The position numbers were made by a program, and so were the translations under genes. Shown here piece after piece: positions 1 to 9,794 of a stretch of DNA of 64,000 nt; position 1 is the stretch's first letter; every line of letters begins with the position of its first letter. The stretch spans positions 43,665,601 to 43,729,600 of the forward strand of contig NC_092461.1 of the NCBI RefSeq assembly GCF_047495875.1, written 5' to 3'. This DNA comes from Pithys albifrons albifrons. Its lineage: Eukaryota; Chordata; Aves; Passeriformes; Thamnophilidae. Under the pieces are notes generated by a model. It was not told the origin of the DNA. It saw nothing but the letters and a program-made list of their open reading frames with translations, and searched no databases.

Positions 1-3000
1 TAATATGCTGAATGCAAAAATGAATTTGAAGTGGTGTACAGACAAGCGGTAATTATCAGTAAGAGCTAGCTTGAAATAATTATTTAGTGCACATAGAATA
101 AAGTTCCTATCCAGTAGGTGTCCCTGTGGGGGAGAAGGCATGTTCAGCATGTTGACCAATCCCAGAAGTTATTATGGAGTCCTCTCTGACCTTCCTAACC
201 ATTTAAGACATATTTACATTATTTTCTTTGAGGAAGGAGAAAAGGTAAAGTTACAGTTGATATAATTTTATGTTTATGTGGATTTTGAGTGACTTCAGTC
301 ATTAGGATGTGTAGGGGAGTGAAAATAATGTGTATTTTTGAGCTAATGAAGCAAAGTTCAGGTTTTGATTGTCATCTGGATTGTTCCTTTGTCTTAGTTC
401 TCATTAGCTGCATTGTTTTCAACAGAGCATGGGCACAACACATCCATATCACTCCCTCCCATTTCATGTCCACCTTAGAGCGGTACACGAAGCTCTTCAG
501 TGTTCCTGCTCCTAAGGTGAGCAGACAGTTTGTCTCTGGTGAACTATAGCCAATGCATACACTCCTTCTTGCTGAGCTTTGTTTTTTGATCTTCTCCCCA
601 CAACAGGTGAGCAAAGACACAGCATACCATCAAACTCTTCTTCGGGGATTTTGGAAGTTTTAGGCTAGAGGATATTGTTTTGTTCTTTCTGCTGTAAGGG
701 GAAACACAGGAACCAACAGCAATCTGAATCAGTTTCCTATTGAAAACTCTTCCAGGCTGGTTTTGTTTTGTTTAGACTGTTAATAGAAGTGTAAAAATAA
801 GAATATTTCCCTAATTAATTGCTTCCAGGGCAAGTTATTTAAATAATAGCTTAGATCGAATTCAGCCTTGTATTGACATTTTTTGTCAAGATTACAATGG
901 GAGATTAGATTTCCTACATGAAACAGAGGCAGGACTTGAGTCACTGTTCTTGATATTAGGGTTGCTTCCAGAAATCAACAATTTTGTGAAGTTGTGCTTT
1001 GAGTTTTCTGATGAGTAACATGAAAATGGAGTAGTCTCACTAGAGCCTTGCCTACTAACTCCAGGATTCAAGCCTACAGAAAGTTGTACAGCATATGAGT
1101 GACCTAGAAAGATTGAGAAAATAAGTCTTCCTTAAAATTACTGTACAATTTAACAATACCTATCTGTGATTGCTCTCTTCACATGAAAACAGAACCTGTA
1201 AGTCCTTTCCCAATGCCACATGGGCTTGAAGAATACTATCACAGTGATTCCTAATGTTTTAATGTTGGTTGAAGTGACATGTACTAGAAACTGGAAAGTT
1301 AAAGTTAGTTTTACTCAGTCAACAAGTCCACTGACTACTGTAAATATGACAAATCAGACTATGACATTAAGGAAATGCAATGAAGAAGGTGATTTCTTTC
1401 AAAAAGCATTTGAAAGAAATGAAATACATACTCTTGTAACTCCAACAAGTACTTGCAACTTAATGAAAGAATTCATTAGAATTTCCATAACCAGAATTTC
1501 TAACATCAGATTAAGGGTGGCAACACAGACAATCCTAGTTCAACTGCCTAATTATGTGGGCAAATGAACTTATTTAAGAGAGACAGGTGTTTTCAGAAGT
1601 CCATTTAAACTGGGAATCTTATGATTTTGCACCATTCTCAAGTGGAGTCTGTTCTCCATTGCCTGTAGTGGGAAATTAGGGTTGCTAGATGGCCAAGTGC
1701 CTAAAACCAGATGAAGTAAATATCTTAAAGAGAAGAAATAACCTGGAAACTTCAACTCTGAGGGATTCACTTCAATAGAAAGCATTAATGATTAACATAT
1801 TATGATGATTTATTCAGGGCATGATGATAGATGGAAAACTGAAATTGCAGTATGTGTTTACAAAAGACCGACTGACGCAAAGTTAGTATCAGCATTTGGT
1901 TGGGTAAGAGACCACTGAGAAATTGTCAGGTTCTAAAATATTTGAAATTCAGTATAACGCTCAATACTTTGTGACAACTTAGGCACTAACCTTGAATAAA
2001 ATTCAGCAAACAGAGACCCAAAGTTGATCCTTTAGGAACTCGGTAACTACCATCCCTTTAGATTGTTTCTTGATCTGTCTTCCTTTAGCAAGTTATTTTC
2101 CCAGCTTATAACTTCAATAGTCTCCTGCTGAGTGTAGCATCAGAAATCTGGCAGAATATTCCTTAGATTTCTAATTCAGTTTTACATAGACTGTATCCTG
2201 TCACTGACAGCCGTGTAAATCAGATGTAACTCTAATGAAATCAGCAATCCAACAATGGCTTAAAACATGTGTGAGAAGAGAATCAGATCCTCTCCCGCTC
2301 CCTCCCTCCCAAGTGTCAGCTAAATAAGCTTTCAGGCTTTTGAAATAAATTCAAAGTTCAAATATTGTGAGAACTGACAGTGCCAAGATCCTATAGAACA
2401 CATCTGCCCTTCATTGTGTCTGTTCAGCATCCATCTAAAGGCAAAATTTAGTTTCTATACTGAGCTGGGACAAACCTACAACACTTATTAGTATCTTTAG
2501 GCACTGGAAATACGTAATGAAACTGTCAGTATAATCTAAATTATGAGATAGATAATTTATCTGCTGTAATACTGAATTAAGAGTGTTCTCCCCAGTGCTC
2601 CAAATAATTCTCTGCTTTATATACTTGTCTAAATGCTGACCACATGTTGGGCAATGTGTTTGTAGCATTTGCCCCAGTGTTTGATTTTTAAACTGGCATG
2701 CATTCACCCCTCCAAGTAAAATAACCCAGAGAAAAAGCACAAAATGCCCATTAAAGAAAACAATTTCAATAACAAGCTGAGCCCTCAGGGACTGAGCTAT
2801 TATAAAAACAATCAGAAACTTGGAGGGTGGGATTTTGTGCTTTTATTTGAATTTAAGACATCCACAAGGCCAAGACACAAAGCCAAAAAATGGGGCATTT
2901 GGTTAAAAATCTGAAGAAAGAGAATTCATTTCTTTGTGAAGTTAACAACTACTGTAGATTAGAAAATGAGCTCTTACCAAAACTGCCAACTACAGAAAAA

Positions 3001-3667
3001 TATTCCTTTGTTCCAGAAATCCCTCTGGGATGACATTCTTTACATATGTTAATTTCTGTTAAGTTATATGATGTTCCACTAATGAATGGAAGAAAAACGG
3101 TTAGATGGCAATGTGAGAGTAAGCCAGCCAGGAATCTTTCATTATTTAGAGCTGTGCATGAAAGGCTGGTCACCATTTCCTTCAAAACTTTCTGTTTTCA
3201 GGGGTTTATGCTGAGGTGTAAACATTTTCTCCAAGTGACTATTTAGGGTTTCAGTGTGAGCACAGTCTGATTTTACTGATTATGACTGAAAGAACAGTGA
3301 CGTAAAAGGAAGCAATGGTTAAATTTGGCTGAGCTTGTGTTATTTAGTTGCATAGTATTACAAGATGTAAATTCTTAACTGAAGTGCAAAAAGTATAGTC
3401 TAAGCCTGGGCCTCTAAGAAGAAGCATGACCTTGTAGATAAAATACATTAAAGTTAACTTTTCTGGCATAGATTTTGTAAATTTTTTTGGGACAATCTTG
3501 TTGACCTTTCTGTGTTTCAGTTTTTAATTTTTAATTGCTGTACTGTGGTATAATTATGTCTTTTTTTTTCTTACCCTTCTCTTTCTCATTCCTCTTCTTT
3601 CTCAACTTCCTAATTAAAAAACCTTGACATCCAGTGACAATGATCAAAAAGAATGCATTCCAACAGT
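1..3667. other. Unique AT-rich DNA, no gene recognised
   Basis: No exon, RNA gene or recognisable repeat was seen. The open frames are short (up to about 115 codons), lack domain signatures and are no longer than expected by chance. A pyrimidine-rich run lies at about 3558-3612. The segment ends at the target site of the provirus. Confidence 0.6.
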
Positions 3668-3672
3668 CTGCA
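3668..3672. repeat. Left target-site duplication of the provirus (CTGCA)
   Basis: The five bases before the TG of the left LTR are CTGCA, and the five bases after the CA of the right LTR (10448-10452) are also CTGCA. Extending to six bases breaks the match, so the duplication is 5 bp. Class III (ERVL-type) integrases are known to make 5-bp duplications, whereas alpha- and betaretroviruses usually give 6 bp. Confidence 0.85.
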
Positions 3673-4302
3673 TGTGCTGGTTTGAAGGTGAACCAGCAAG
3701 GGAAAATGAACTCACCACGAGAGAGATTATAAGTCAGAGGTAAAATTTAATAATAATATTATTATAACAACACTGACACACAAGGGAAATTGCTTTCAAC
3801 TCACAATACCCCAGCAGTATAACCCAGTGTCCTGGGGCACAAACCCAAGGGGGTTTGTTTGCCCTTGTGCTGAGACCCCTGTGGCTCCCCCAAGTCCAGA
3901 GCAAAAGGAAAAAGAAAAACCTGTTGGTGCAGGCGAGGGCTGTGGTCTGGGCGAGAGCGGTGATCTCCTGCTGTCGAGGTCCTGCTGCTGCTCTGGATCC
4001 GACGAGAAGTCCCCGAGGTCTTCTTACCCACCACTTATGTACCCTCCGGGAGCACTCAGTCCCTCCCCCTGGGCAGGGACTCACACAATGGGTGATTGAC
4101 TCTGGGAGCCAGGGGGTGTTGAGCTGTTGATGGCCCATTAGCAGCTCCGCCCCCCTCAGGCTGGGTGTGAAGGTGATAATGGCTCCCTGGGCAGCTGCTG
4201 CTAATGGCCCATTGTCCTTGGGGAATGAATAGAGGGGGTAGAATACACAGCTTTGATCACCCCCACACAGGGTTAGCTGGTCCCTCCTGCTGAACTAGGA
4301 CA
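3673..4302 (-). repeat. 3' LTR of the provirus
   Basis: This 630-bp LTR has the same length as the partner at 9818-10447. The two differ at four sites: two in the block near 3953-3958, one near 4075 and one near 4117. On the minus strand it starts TGTCCTAG and ends CCAGCACA. A TATA-like CTTATGTA (plus-strand spelling) is at 4034-4041 and the ATTAAA-type poly(A) signal is at 3746-3751. Confidence 0.93.
3746..3751 (-). terminator. ATTAAA poly(A) signal in the 3' LTR
   Basis: Plus-strand TTTAAT reads ATTAAA on the transcribed strand. It lies about 75 bp before the end of the LTR. The same hexamer sits at 9891-9896 in the 5' LTR and at 12227-12232 in the related plus-strand LTR, so it is the conserved candidate for 3' end formation in this LTR family. 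No AATAAA was seen nearby. Confidence 0.6.
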
Positions 4303-4320
4303 TTATCCACCCCTTATTCT
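4303..4320 (-). promoter_or_regulatory. Candidate polypurine tract next to the 3' LTR
   Basis: Immediately upstream of the 3' LTR on the coding strand is a purine-rich stretch (AAGGGGTGGATAA) abutting TGTCC. Its position fits a plus-strand priming site for reverse transcription. It is interrupted by T residues, so it is weaker than a textbook tract. Confidence 0.5.
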
Positions 4321-4362
4321 ACTCCATCTAGTCATTCCCAAATTAATCCCCTTTTTACCTAT

Positions 4363-4386
4363 ACATATATATATATACATATATGC
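4363..4386. repeat. Short AT/ATAC microsatellite in the proviral 3' region
   Basis: An alternating TATACATATATATATATACATATAT-type run lies between the pol stop and the 3' LTR. It is within the element's short 3' untranslated stretch and has no recognised function. Confidence 0.7.
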
Positions 4387-4395
4387 AATGAAACA

Positions 4396-7300
4396 TTACA
4401 AACTCTTCTCGCTCAAAATTAGGTCCCCTTGTGGTACACAACGTGTTTCTCCATCTTTTTGCATTACCCACCAAGTGCAACCAGGTCCTTGAGCAAAGAC
4501 AATCCCTCTGATGGGTTTGCCTTTGTTTGAGGTGGGACTCACCCAAACAGTCTTTCCTAACATACCTCTCATATGGACCACAGGGACTTTATCTCCATCT
4601 ACAGTATTCAAGAGTTCTGATTGGGCAGGGCCAGCTCGATTGATGGAGCCCCGAGTGTTGACCAACCAGGTGGCCTTTGCCAAATGCAGCTCCCAGTGTT
4701 TGAAAGTTCCCCCACCCAACGCCTTCAAGGTTGTTTTCAGCAGTCCATTACATCGCTCAACTTTCCCAGCAGCTGGAGCATGGTAGGGGATATGATACAC
4801 CCACTCAATGCCGTGCTCTCTGGCCCAGGTGTCTATGAGGCTGTTCTTGAAGTGGGTGCCGTTGTCAGACTCTATTCTCTCTGGGGTGCCGTGTCTCCAC
4901 AGGACTTGTTTCTCAAGGCCCAGGATGGTATTCCGGGCAGTGGCGTGAGATACGGGGTATGTCTCCAGCCATCCAGTGGTTGCCTCTACCATGGTCAGCA
5001 CATAGCGCTTGCCTTGGCGTGTTTGGGGAAGTGTGATGTAATCAACTTGCCAGGCTTCCCCATACCTGTATTTCGACCACCGTCCACCATACCATAGAGG
5101 CTTCACCCGCTTGGCCTGCTTGATGGCAGCACATGTGTCACAGTCGTGGATAACCTGTGAGACACTGTCCATGGTTAGATCCACCCCTCGGTCACGAGCC
5201 CATCTGTATGTCGCATCTCTGCCCTGATGACCAGAGGCATCATGGGCCCATCGGGCTAGAAACAATTCACCTTTATGCTGCCAATCCAGATCTACCTGAG
5301 AGACTTCAATCTTGGCAGCTTGATCCACCTGCTCGTTGTTACGATGCTCCTCATTAGCCCGGCTCTTGGGTACATGAGCATCTACGTGACGGACCTTCAC
5401 ACTCAGCTTCTCTACCCGGGCAGCGATGTCCTGCCACATCTCAGCCGCCCAGATGGGTTTCCCTTTGCGCTGCCAGCCGGCCTTTCTCCAGCGCTCCAGC
5501 CATCCCCACAGAGCATTGGCCACCATCCACGAGTCAGTGTAAAGGTAGAGTCTTGGCCACTTCTCTCGTTCAGCGATATCCAAAGCCAGCTGAACAGCTT
5601 TCAGCTCTGCAACCTGACTTGATCCGCCTTGTCCTTCAGTCGCTTCTGCAACTCGACGTGTAGGACTCCATACAGCTGCTTTCCATTTCCGGCTTGTCCC
5701 TACAATGCGGCAAGAGCCATCTGTGAAGAGAGCATATCGCTTCTCCTCTTCTGGTAGCTGGTTATATGGTGGGGCCTCCTCAGCTCGTGTCACCTGCTCC
5801 TCTTCTTCTTCAGAGGACAATCCGAAACTCTCACCTTCTGGCCAGTTGGTGATGATTTCCAAAATCCCAGGGCGATTAGGATTCCCTATCCGGGTTCGCT
5901 GCGTGATCAGAGCGATCCACTTACTCCATGTGGCATCAGTGGCGTGATGGGTAGAAGGAGCTTTTCCTTTGAACATCCAGCCCAGCACTGGTAGTCGGGG
6001 TGCCAGGATGAGCTGTGCCTCAGTGCCAATCACTTCTGAGGCAGCTCGAACTCCTTCATAAGCTGCCAGGATCTCTTTCTCAGTTGGGGTGTAGCTGGCC
6101 TCAGATCCTTTGTATCCCCGACTCCAGAATCCCAGCGGTCGTCCTCGAGTCTCCCCAGGTACTTTCTGCCAGAGGCTCCAGGATGGGCCATTCTCCCCGG
6201 CTGCAGTGTAGAGCACATTCTTCACATCCTGTCCTGTCCTGACTGGCCCAAGGGCTACTGCATGGGTAATCTCCTGTTTAATCTGCTCAAAGGCTTGTTG
6301 TTGTTCAGGGCCCCACTGAAAATCATTTTTCTTCCGTGTCACAAGGTAGAGAGGGCTTACAATCTGACTGTACTCAGGGATATGCATCCTCCAAAAGCCC
6401 ACGGCGCCTAGGAAAGCCTGAGTTTCCTTCTTGCTGGTCGGTGGGGACATAGCTGCTATTTTGTTGATCACCTCTGTTGGAATCTGACGACGCCCGTCTT
6501 GCCACTTCACTCCTAGGAACTGAATTTCCTGAGCAGGTCCCTTGACCTTACTTCGTTTAATGGCAAAACCAGCTCTTAGGAGAATCTGGATTATCTTCTT
6601 TCCTTTCTCAAAAACCTCCCCTGCTGTGTTCCCCCATACAATGATGTCATCGATGTACTGTAGATGTTCTGGAGCCTCACCCTTTTCCAATGCAGTCTGG
6701 ATCAGTCCATGGCAAATGGTGGGACTGTGTTTCCACCCCTGGGGCAGTCGATTCCAGGTGTACTGCACCCCCTTCCAGGTGAAAGCGAACTGCGGCCTGC
6801 ACTCTGCTGCCAACGGAATGGAGAAAAAGGCATTGGCAATGTCAATGGTGGCATACCACTTGGCTGCCTTGGACTCCAGCTCATACTGAAGCTCCAGCAT
6901 GTCCGGCACAGCGGCACTCAGGGGGGGTGTGACCTCATTGAGACCACGGTAATCCACCGTCAGCCTCCACTCTCCACTGGACTTTCGTACTGGCCATATG
7001 GGGCTATTAAAGGGTGAGTGAGTCTTGCTGACCACCCCTTGGCTCTCCAGCTCACGAATCATCTTGTGTATGGGGGTCACAGAGTCTCGGTCAGTGCGGT
7101 ATTGCCGACGGTGCACTGTGGCTGTGGCCAGCGGTACCAATTGTTCTTCAACTTTCAGCAGTCCTACAGCAGAAGGGTCCTCTGAGAGGCCAGGCAAGGT
7201 GCTCAGCTGTCTGATTTCCTCTGTCTCCACAGCAGCTATGCCAAAGGCCCAACACAGTCCCTTTGGGTCTTTGAAATATCCATTCCTCAGGTAGTCTATG

Positions 7301-7590
7301 CCAAGGATACACGGGGCTTCTGGACCAGTCACAATGGGGTGTCTATGCCATTCCTTGCCAGTCAAGCTGACTTCAGCTTCCAGTACAGTCAGCTGTTGGG
7401 ATCCCCCTGTTACCCCAGAAATAGAGATGGATTCTGCCCCGACGTATCCTGATGGCATCAACGTGCATTGTGCGCCAGTGTCCACTAAAGCTTTGTATTT
7501 CTGTGGGTCTGATGAGCCAGGCCACCGAATCCACACAGTCCAATAAACCCGATTGTCCCTCTCCTCTACCTGGCTAGAGGCAGGGCCCCC
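4396..7590 (-). CDS. pol: Pro-Pol polyprotein (protease, RT, RNase H, integrase), reached by UAG readthrough
   Basis: Encodes the enzymes that copy and integrate the element: aspartic protease, reverse transcriptase, RNase H and integrase. The frame is open for 1,064 codons from just after the gag UAG (7593-7591) to a TAA at 4398-4396. There is no credible independent ATG start, so a Gag-Pol fusion made by readthrough is likely. Numbered from the GTG at 7536, visible motifs are: protease DTGA at 19-22; RT first carboxylate in TIDIANAF (D232) and YIDDI at 294-298; RNase H D606, E644, D668 and D738; an integrase zinc site H765, H770, C799, C802; and the integrase triad D832, D891, E927, with 35 residues between the last two. 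A basic and tryptophan-rich C-terminal module follows. No dUTPase domain follows integrase, unlike mammalian ERV-L. All key residues are present. The sequence resembles avian ERVL Pol. Confidence 0.93.
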   Translation of the reverse strand, partial: GGPASSQVEERDNRVYWTVWIRWPGSSDPQKYKALVDTGAQCTLMPSGYVGAESISISGVTGGSQQLTVLEAEVSLTGKEWHRHPIVTGPEAPCILGIDYLRNGYFKDPKGLCWAFGIAAVETEEIRQLSTLPGLSEDPSAVGLLKVEEQLVPLATATVHRRQYRTDRDSVTPIHKMIRELESQGVVSKTHSPFNSPIWPVRKSSGEWRLTVDYRGLNEVTPPLSAAVPDMLELQYELESKAAKWYATIDIANAFFSIPLAAECRPQFAFTWKGVQYTWNRLPQGWKHSPTICHGLIQTALEKGEAPEHLQYIDDIIVWGNTAGEVFEKGKKIIQILLRAGFAIKRSKVKGPAQEIQFLGVKWQDGRRQIPTEVINKIAAMSPPTSKKETQAFLGAVGFWRMHIPEYSQIVSPLYLVTRKKNDFQWGPEQQQAFEQIKQEITHAVALGPVRTGQDVKNVLYTAAGENGPSWSLWQKVPGETRGRPLGFWSRGYKGSEASYTPTEKEILAAYEGVRAASEVIGTEAQLILAPRLPVLGWMFKGKAPSTHHATDATWSKWIALITQRTRIGNPNRPGILEIITNWPEGESFGLSSEEEEEQVTRAEEAPPYNQLPEEEKRYALFTDGSCRIVGTSRKWKAAVWSPTRRVAEATEGQGGSSQVAELKAVQLALDIAEREKWPRLYLYTDSWMVANALWGWLERWRKAGWQRKGKPIWAAEMWQDIAARVEKLSVKVRHVDAHVPKSRANEEHRNNEQVDQAAKIEVSQVDLDWQHKGELFLARWAHDASGHQGRDATYRWARDRGVDLTMDSVSQVIHDCDTCAAIKQAKRVKPLWYGGRWSKYRYGEAWQVDYITLPQTRQGKRYVLTMVEATTGWLETYPVSHATARNTILGLEKQVLWRHGTPERIESDNGTHFKNSLIDTWAREHGIEWVYHIPYHAPAAGKVERCNGLLKTTLKALGGGTFKHWELHLAKATWLVNTRGSINRAGPAQSELLNTVDGDKVPVVHMRGMLGKTVWVSPTSNKGKPIRGIVFAQGPGCTWWVMQKDGETRCVPQGDLILSEKSL
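7516..7590 (-). promoter_or_regulatory. Candidate readthrough hairpin/pseudoknot downstream of the gag UAG
   Basis: On the coding strand the UAG is followed by five Gs, then CCCT-G-CCTCTA, a GCCAGG loop, TAGAGG-AG-AGGG. This gives a 6-bp stem (7580-7575 with 7568-7563), extended by 4 bp (7585-7582 with 7560-7557) across a small internal loop. The whole loop (7574-7569) is perfectly complementary to CCTGGC at 7521-7516. Gammaretroviruses use a UAG followed by a short spacer and a pseudoknot for gag-pol readthrough. The pairing is read from the sequence; the function is inferred. Confidence 0.5.
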
Positions 7591-7593
7591 CTA
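7591..7593 (-). promoter_or_regulatory. In-frame UAG stop at the gag-pol junction
   Basis: The gag reading frame ends with TAG followed by GGG. The frame after it is the same and runs straight into protease without another stop. No frameshift is needed between gag and pol, so the site looks like a programmed readthrough stop followed by G, as in murine leukaemia virus. The spacing and downstream structure are described in the neighbouring entry. Confidence 0.75.
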
Positions 7594-8388
7594 GTTCTGG
7601 TCATGGTATTCACTGCGCTCTCCCTGTGAATATGACCGGGAGGTTCCTTCAAGAGGATCGGGCATAACATCATCATTCCTATACTGTCTGGAGCCTTGCC
7701 CACGAGAGACCGGAGCAGCCTTCAACCTTGAAGAATTCCCTGTGTTAGTTGTGCCTCTTTGCAATTCACGTACCCGAGCTGCTAAGGAAGAGGTGGGTTT
7801 CCCATCCCACTTTCTCATATCTTCTCCATGCTCATGGAGGTAAAACCACAGATTGCCGCGTGGAGTGTACCCTTTCTCCTTAGCTGGAAGACGCCTGCTT
7901 CTGATGGCGGAGACTCTTGTTTGTTCTGGAGAGATATGGAAGAGTCCTTCCTTAATCTTCTCTTCCAGTTCAGCCAGTTTTGTTTCCACAGCTGAGACGT
8001 GGGCTCGTAATGGAGCAGTGACAGTGTCTTCATAAATCCTGAGTTTGCTGACCAGTGCACCCACCTTGTCTTCTCCCTCTCTCCACTGCAATGTTGCAAG
8101 GTAGCGAGAATACATTTCTGGCCCAAGTCGTGCAAATTTTAACCACATCTGGGATGTGCACTGGACACCATCTGGACTTTTAGGGAATCTCTCATCCTCT
8201 GAAAAGATTATCTCCAGTACGGCTAATTCCCTTAAGCACCGGATACCTTGTTCCATCGTGTTCCACTGTCCTTGCTGTACGTGGAGGTCCTCCTTACAAA
8301 GATATCTCTCCCTCACGCTTGACAACAGTCGCCGCCAGAGGCTGAGAGTTTCCTGTCTCTTTCCAATGCCCTGATCAATGACAACATC

Positions 8389-8391
8389 TCA
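8389..8391 (-). other. Premature TGA stop inside gag
   Basis: The frame is the same on both sides of this codon: the next long open stretch begins in phase directly after it and continues to the UAG at 7593-7591. It is the only stop in gag-pol apart from the junction UAG. Context and codon type fit a CpG deamination after insertion, but a fixed subfamily trait cannot be excluded. Confidence 0.85.
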
Positions 8392-8683
8392 AGACAGGGA
8401 TCCCAGCTGCCTTGCCTCACTCCCATCTAGAATGGTATCATTGGCTGCAGCATCCCAGATTCGAAGTAGCCAGGTCAAGATGGACTCATTTGCCTGTCGT
8501 GTGAACTCTCTCCGGAGCTCACGCAGCTCTCCCAGGGATAGGGACCGGGTGATTATTTCTGGCTCCATTTCTTCTGCTTGAGATGAAGGTCCTGACTCTT
8601 CCTCGTCATGCACTATACGAACTGATTTGGTCTTTGATTTTCTTTTCTGGACAGGGGCAACTGCTATCGGTTTCTGTTGTCCT

Positions 8684-9002
8684 TCTGGCTCAGTCATGGT
8701 CTGGGTGGACATGGCGCTAGTTGATGTATCTCTCTTCCTCTCTGGCTCAGTCATGGTTTGGGTGGACATGGCGCTAGTTGATGTATCTCTCTTCCTCTCT
8801 GGCTCAGTCATGGTTTGGGTGGACATGGCGCTAGTTGATGTATCTCTCTTCCTCTCTGGCTCAGTCATGGTCTGGGTGGACATGGCGCTAGTTGATGTAT
8901 CTCTCTTCCTCTCTGGCTCAGTCATGGTCTGGGTGGACATGCTGCTGGTTGATGTATCTCTCTTCCTCTCTGGCTCAGTCATGGTTTGGGTGGACATGGC
9001 GC
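8684..9002 (-). repeat. 57-bp tandem repeat within gag (~5.6 copies)
   Basis: The motif CATGGTYTGGGTGGACATG (plus-strand spelling) recurs at 8695, 8752, 8809, 8866, 8923 and 8980, exactly 57 bp apart. The unit is 19 codons, so copy-number change keeps the Gag frame. Copies are almost identical, with the copy near 8941-8950 the most divergent internally. This implies recent amplification. The opposite strand is also open across the array, but this follows from the periodicity. Confidence 0.95.
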
Positions 9003-9794
9003 CTGTGGATTTGCTCCTTTTCTCCTCCTCCTGATGATGCTGTACCACACCAAGCAGTGTGCGGTAGGCAGTGGCCAGGGCCCAGCAGGTTGCTGTGAGC
9101 TGCACATCTCTGGGACTACCAGAGCATCTTCCTTTCACATAGCTTAGCATTTTGGCAGGGTCCTGCAGTTGTTCCGGGGTGAATTTCCAGATCATTTGAG
9201 GAGAGAAGGTCTCCAAATACTGGCCCATATCTTCCCACTTCCCGTGCCACTCAACATCATCCGCTCCCAGGGCAGGCCTCCAGCAAGTCTCCTTAGAGAG
9301 CCCAGTTCTGACCCTAAACATGGTGTATACAGTACAGAGGAGACAAAGCAACACTAACAGCACTAACAATAGGATTATGCTGTCCCTAACATCAAAAGGA
9401 AGCTCAATATTTTCAATGATTGTTGTAGCAGAGGCGAAAAGGTGGAAGTAACCATCTCCGCCTGTTTTCCCCACAGTCTGGGTGCTATTTTTAATGAGAC
9501 CCCAGAGATAACAACCCAAACCAGGACAGGCACACCAGACTGAATATACATTCACAATGAAATTCATTGCTTCTGATGTTATGACAACATAAACATAGTA
9601 TATTAATAAAGCAATTTTGATCCTTCTCCCTGGTATTAAAGAGAGCATCAAAACAGGCACATGGTTCCCCATGTGTCGAAATATGAACAGGCCCAGATAC
9701 ACCATCCACATGAATACATCAAGCAACATGGTAGTCAGGGAGTTTCTGTACCCAAATACACAAAATGAAATTGTAGTTCTGACTTCTCTCTCGT

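Larger units (their letters stand above)
7591..9729 (-). pseudogene. gag: gag, one in-frame TGA (class III retroviral Gag)
   Basis: Structural polyprotein gene with one frame of 712 codons from the first ATG (9729) to the UAG, interrupted by a TGA at 8391-8389 after 446 codons. The frame is already open from the primer binding site, but no ATG lies upstream of 9729 in that stretch. Counted from that ATG: hydrophobic segments at about 1-17, 38-50, 56-79 and, strongest, 117-138; an NST glycosylation sequon at 81-83; a soluble region from about 145; six related copies of a 19-residue motif (TQTMTEPERKRD core) from about 243; then a basic patch and an acidic patch. After the TGA, 265 codons hold the C-terminal Gag region, recognised as avian ERVL-like, with a charged helical stretch of coiled-coil type and an Arg/Gly-containing tail. 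No CCHC zinc knuckle is present. The TGA is a typical outcome of CpG decay. The hydrophobic N terminus is unusual for Gag. Confidence 0.85.

Noticed and set aside
4303..4395. A remnant env gene
   Set aside because: Only 93 bp lie between the pol stop and the 3' LTR and they hold an AT microsatellite and the purine tract.
4511..7546. Many plus-strand open frames opposite pol
   Set aside because: They are antisense shadows of the long pol frame, lack domain signatures, and disappear where pol ends.
8684..9002. A CRISPR-like array
   Set aside because: The repeats are contiguous with no unique spacers and lie in a retroviral coding frame of a vertebrate genome.
8627..9034. A 135-codon plus-strand frame with perfect internal repeats
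   Set aside because: It is the complement of the 57-bp gag repeat. The period is a multiple of three, so an open frame in one unit is open in all.
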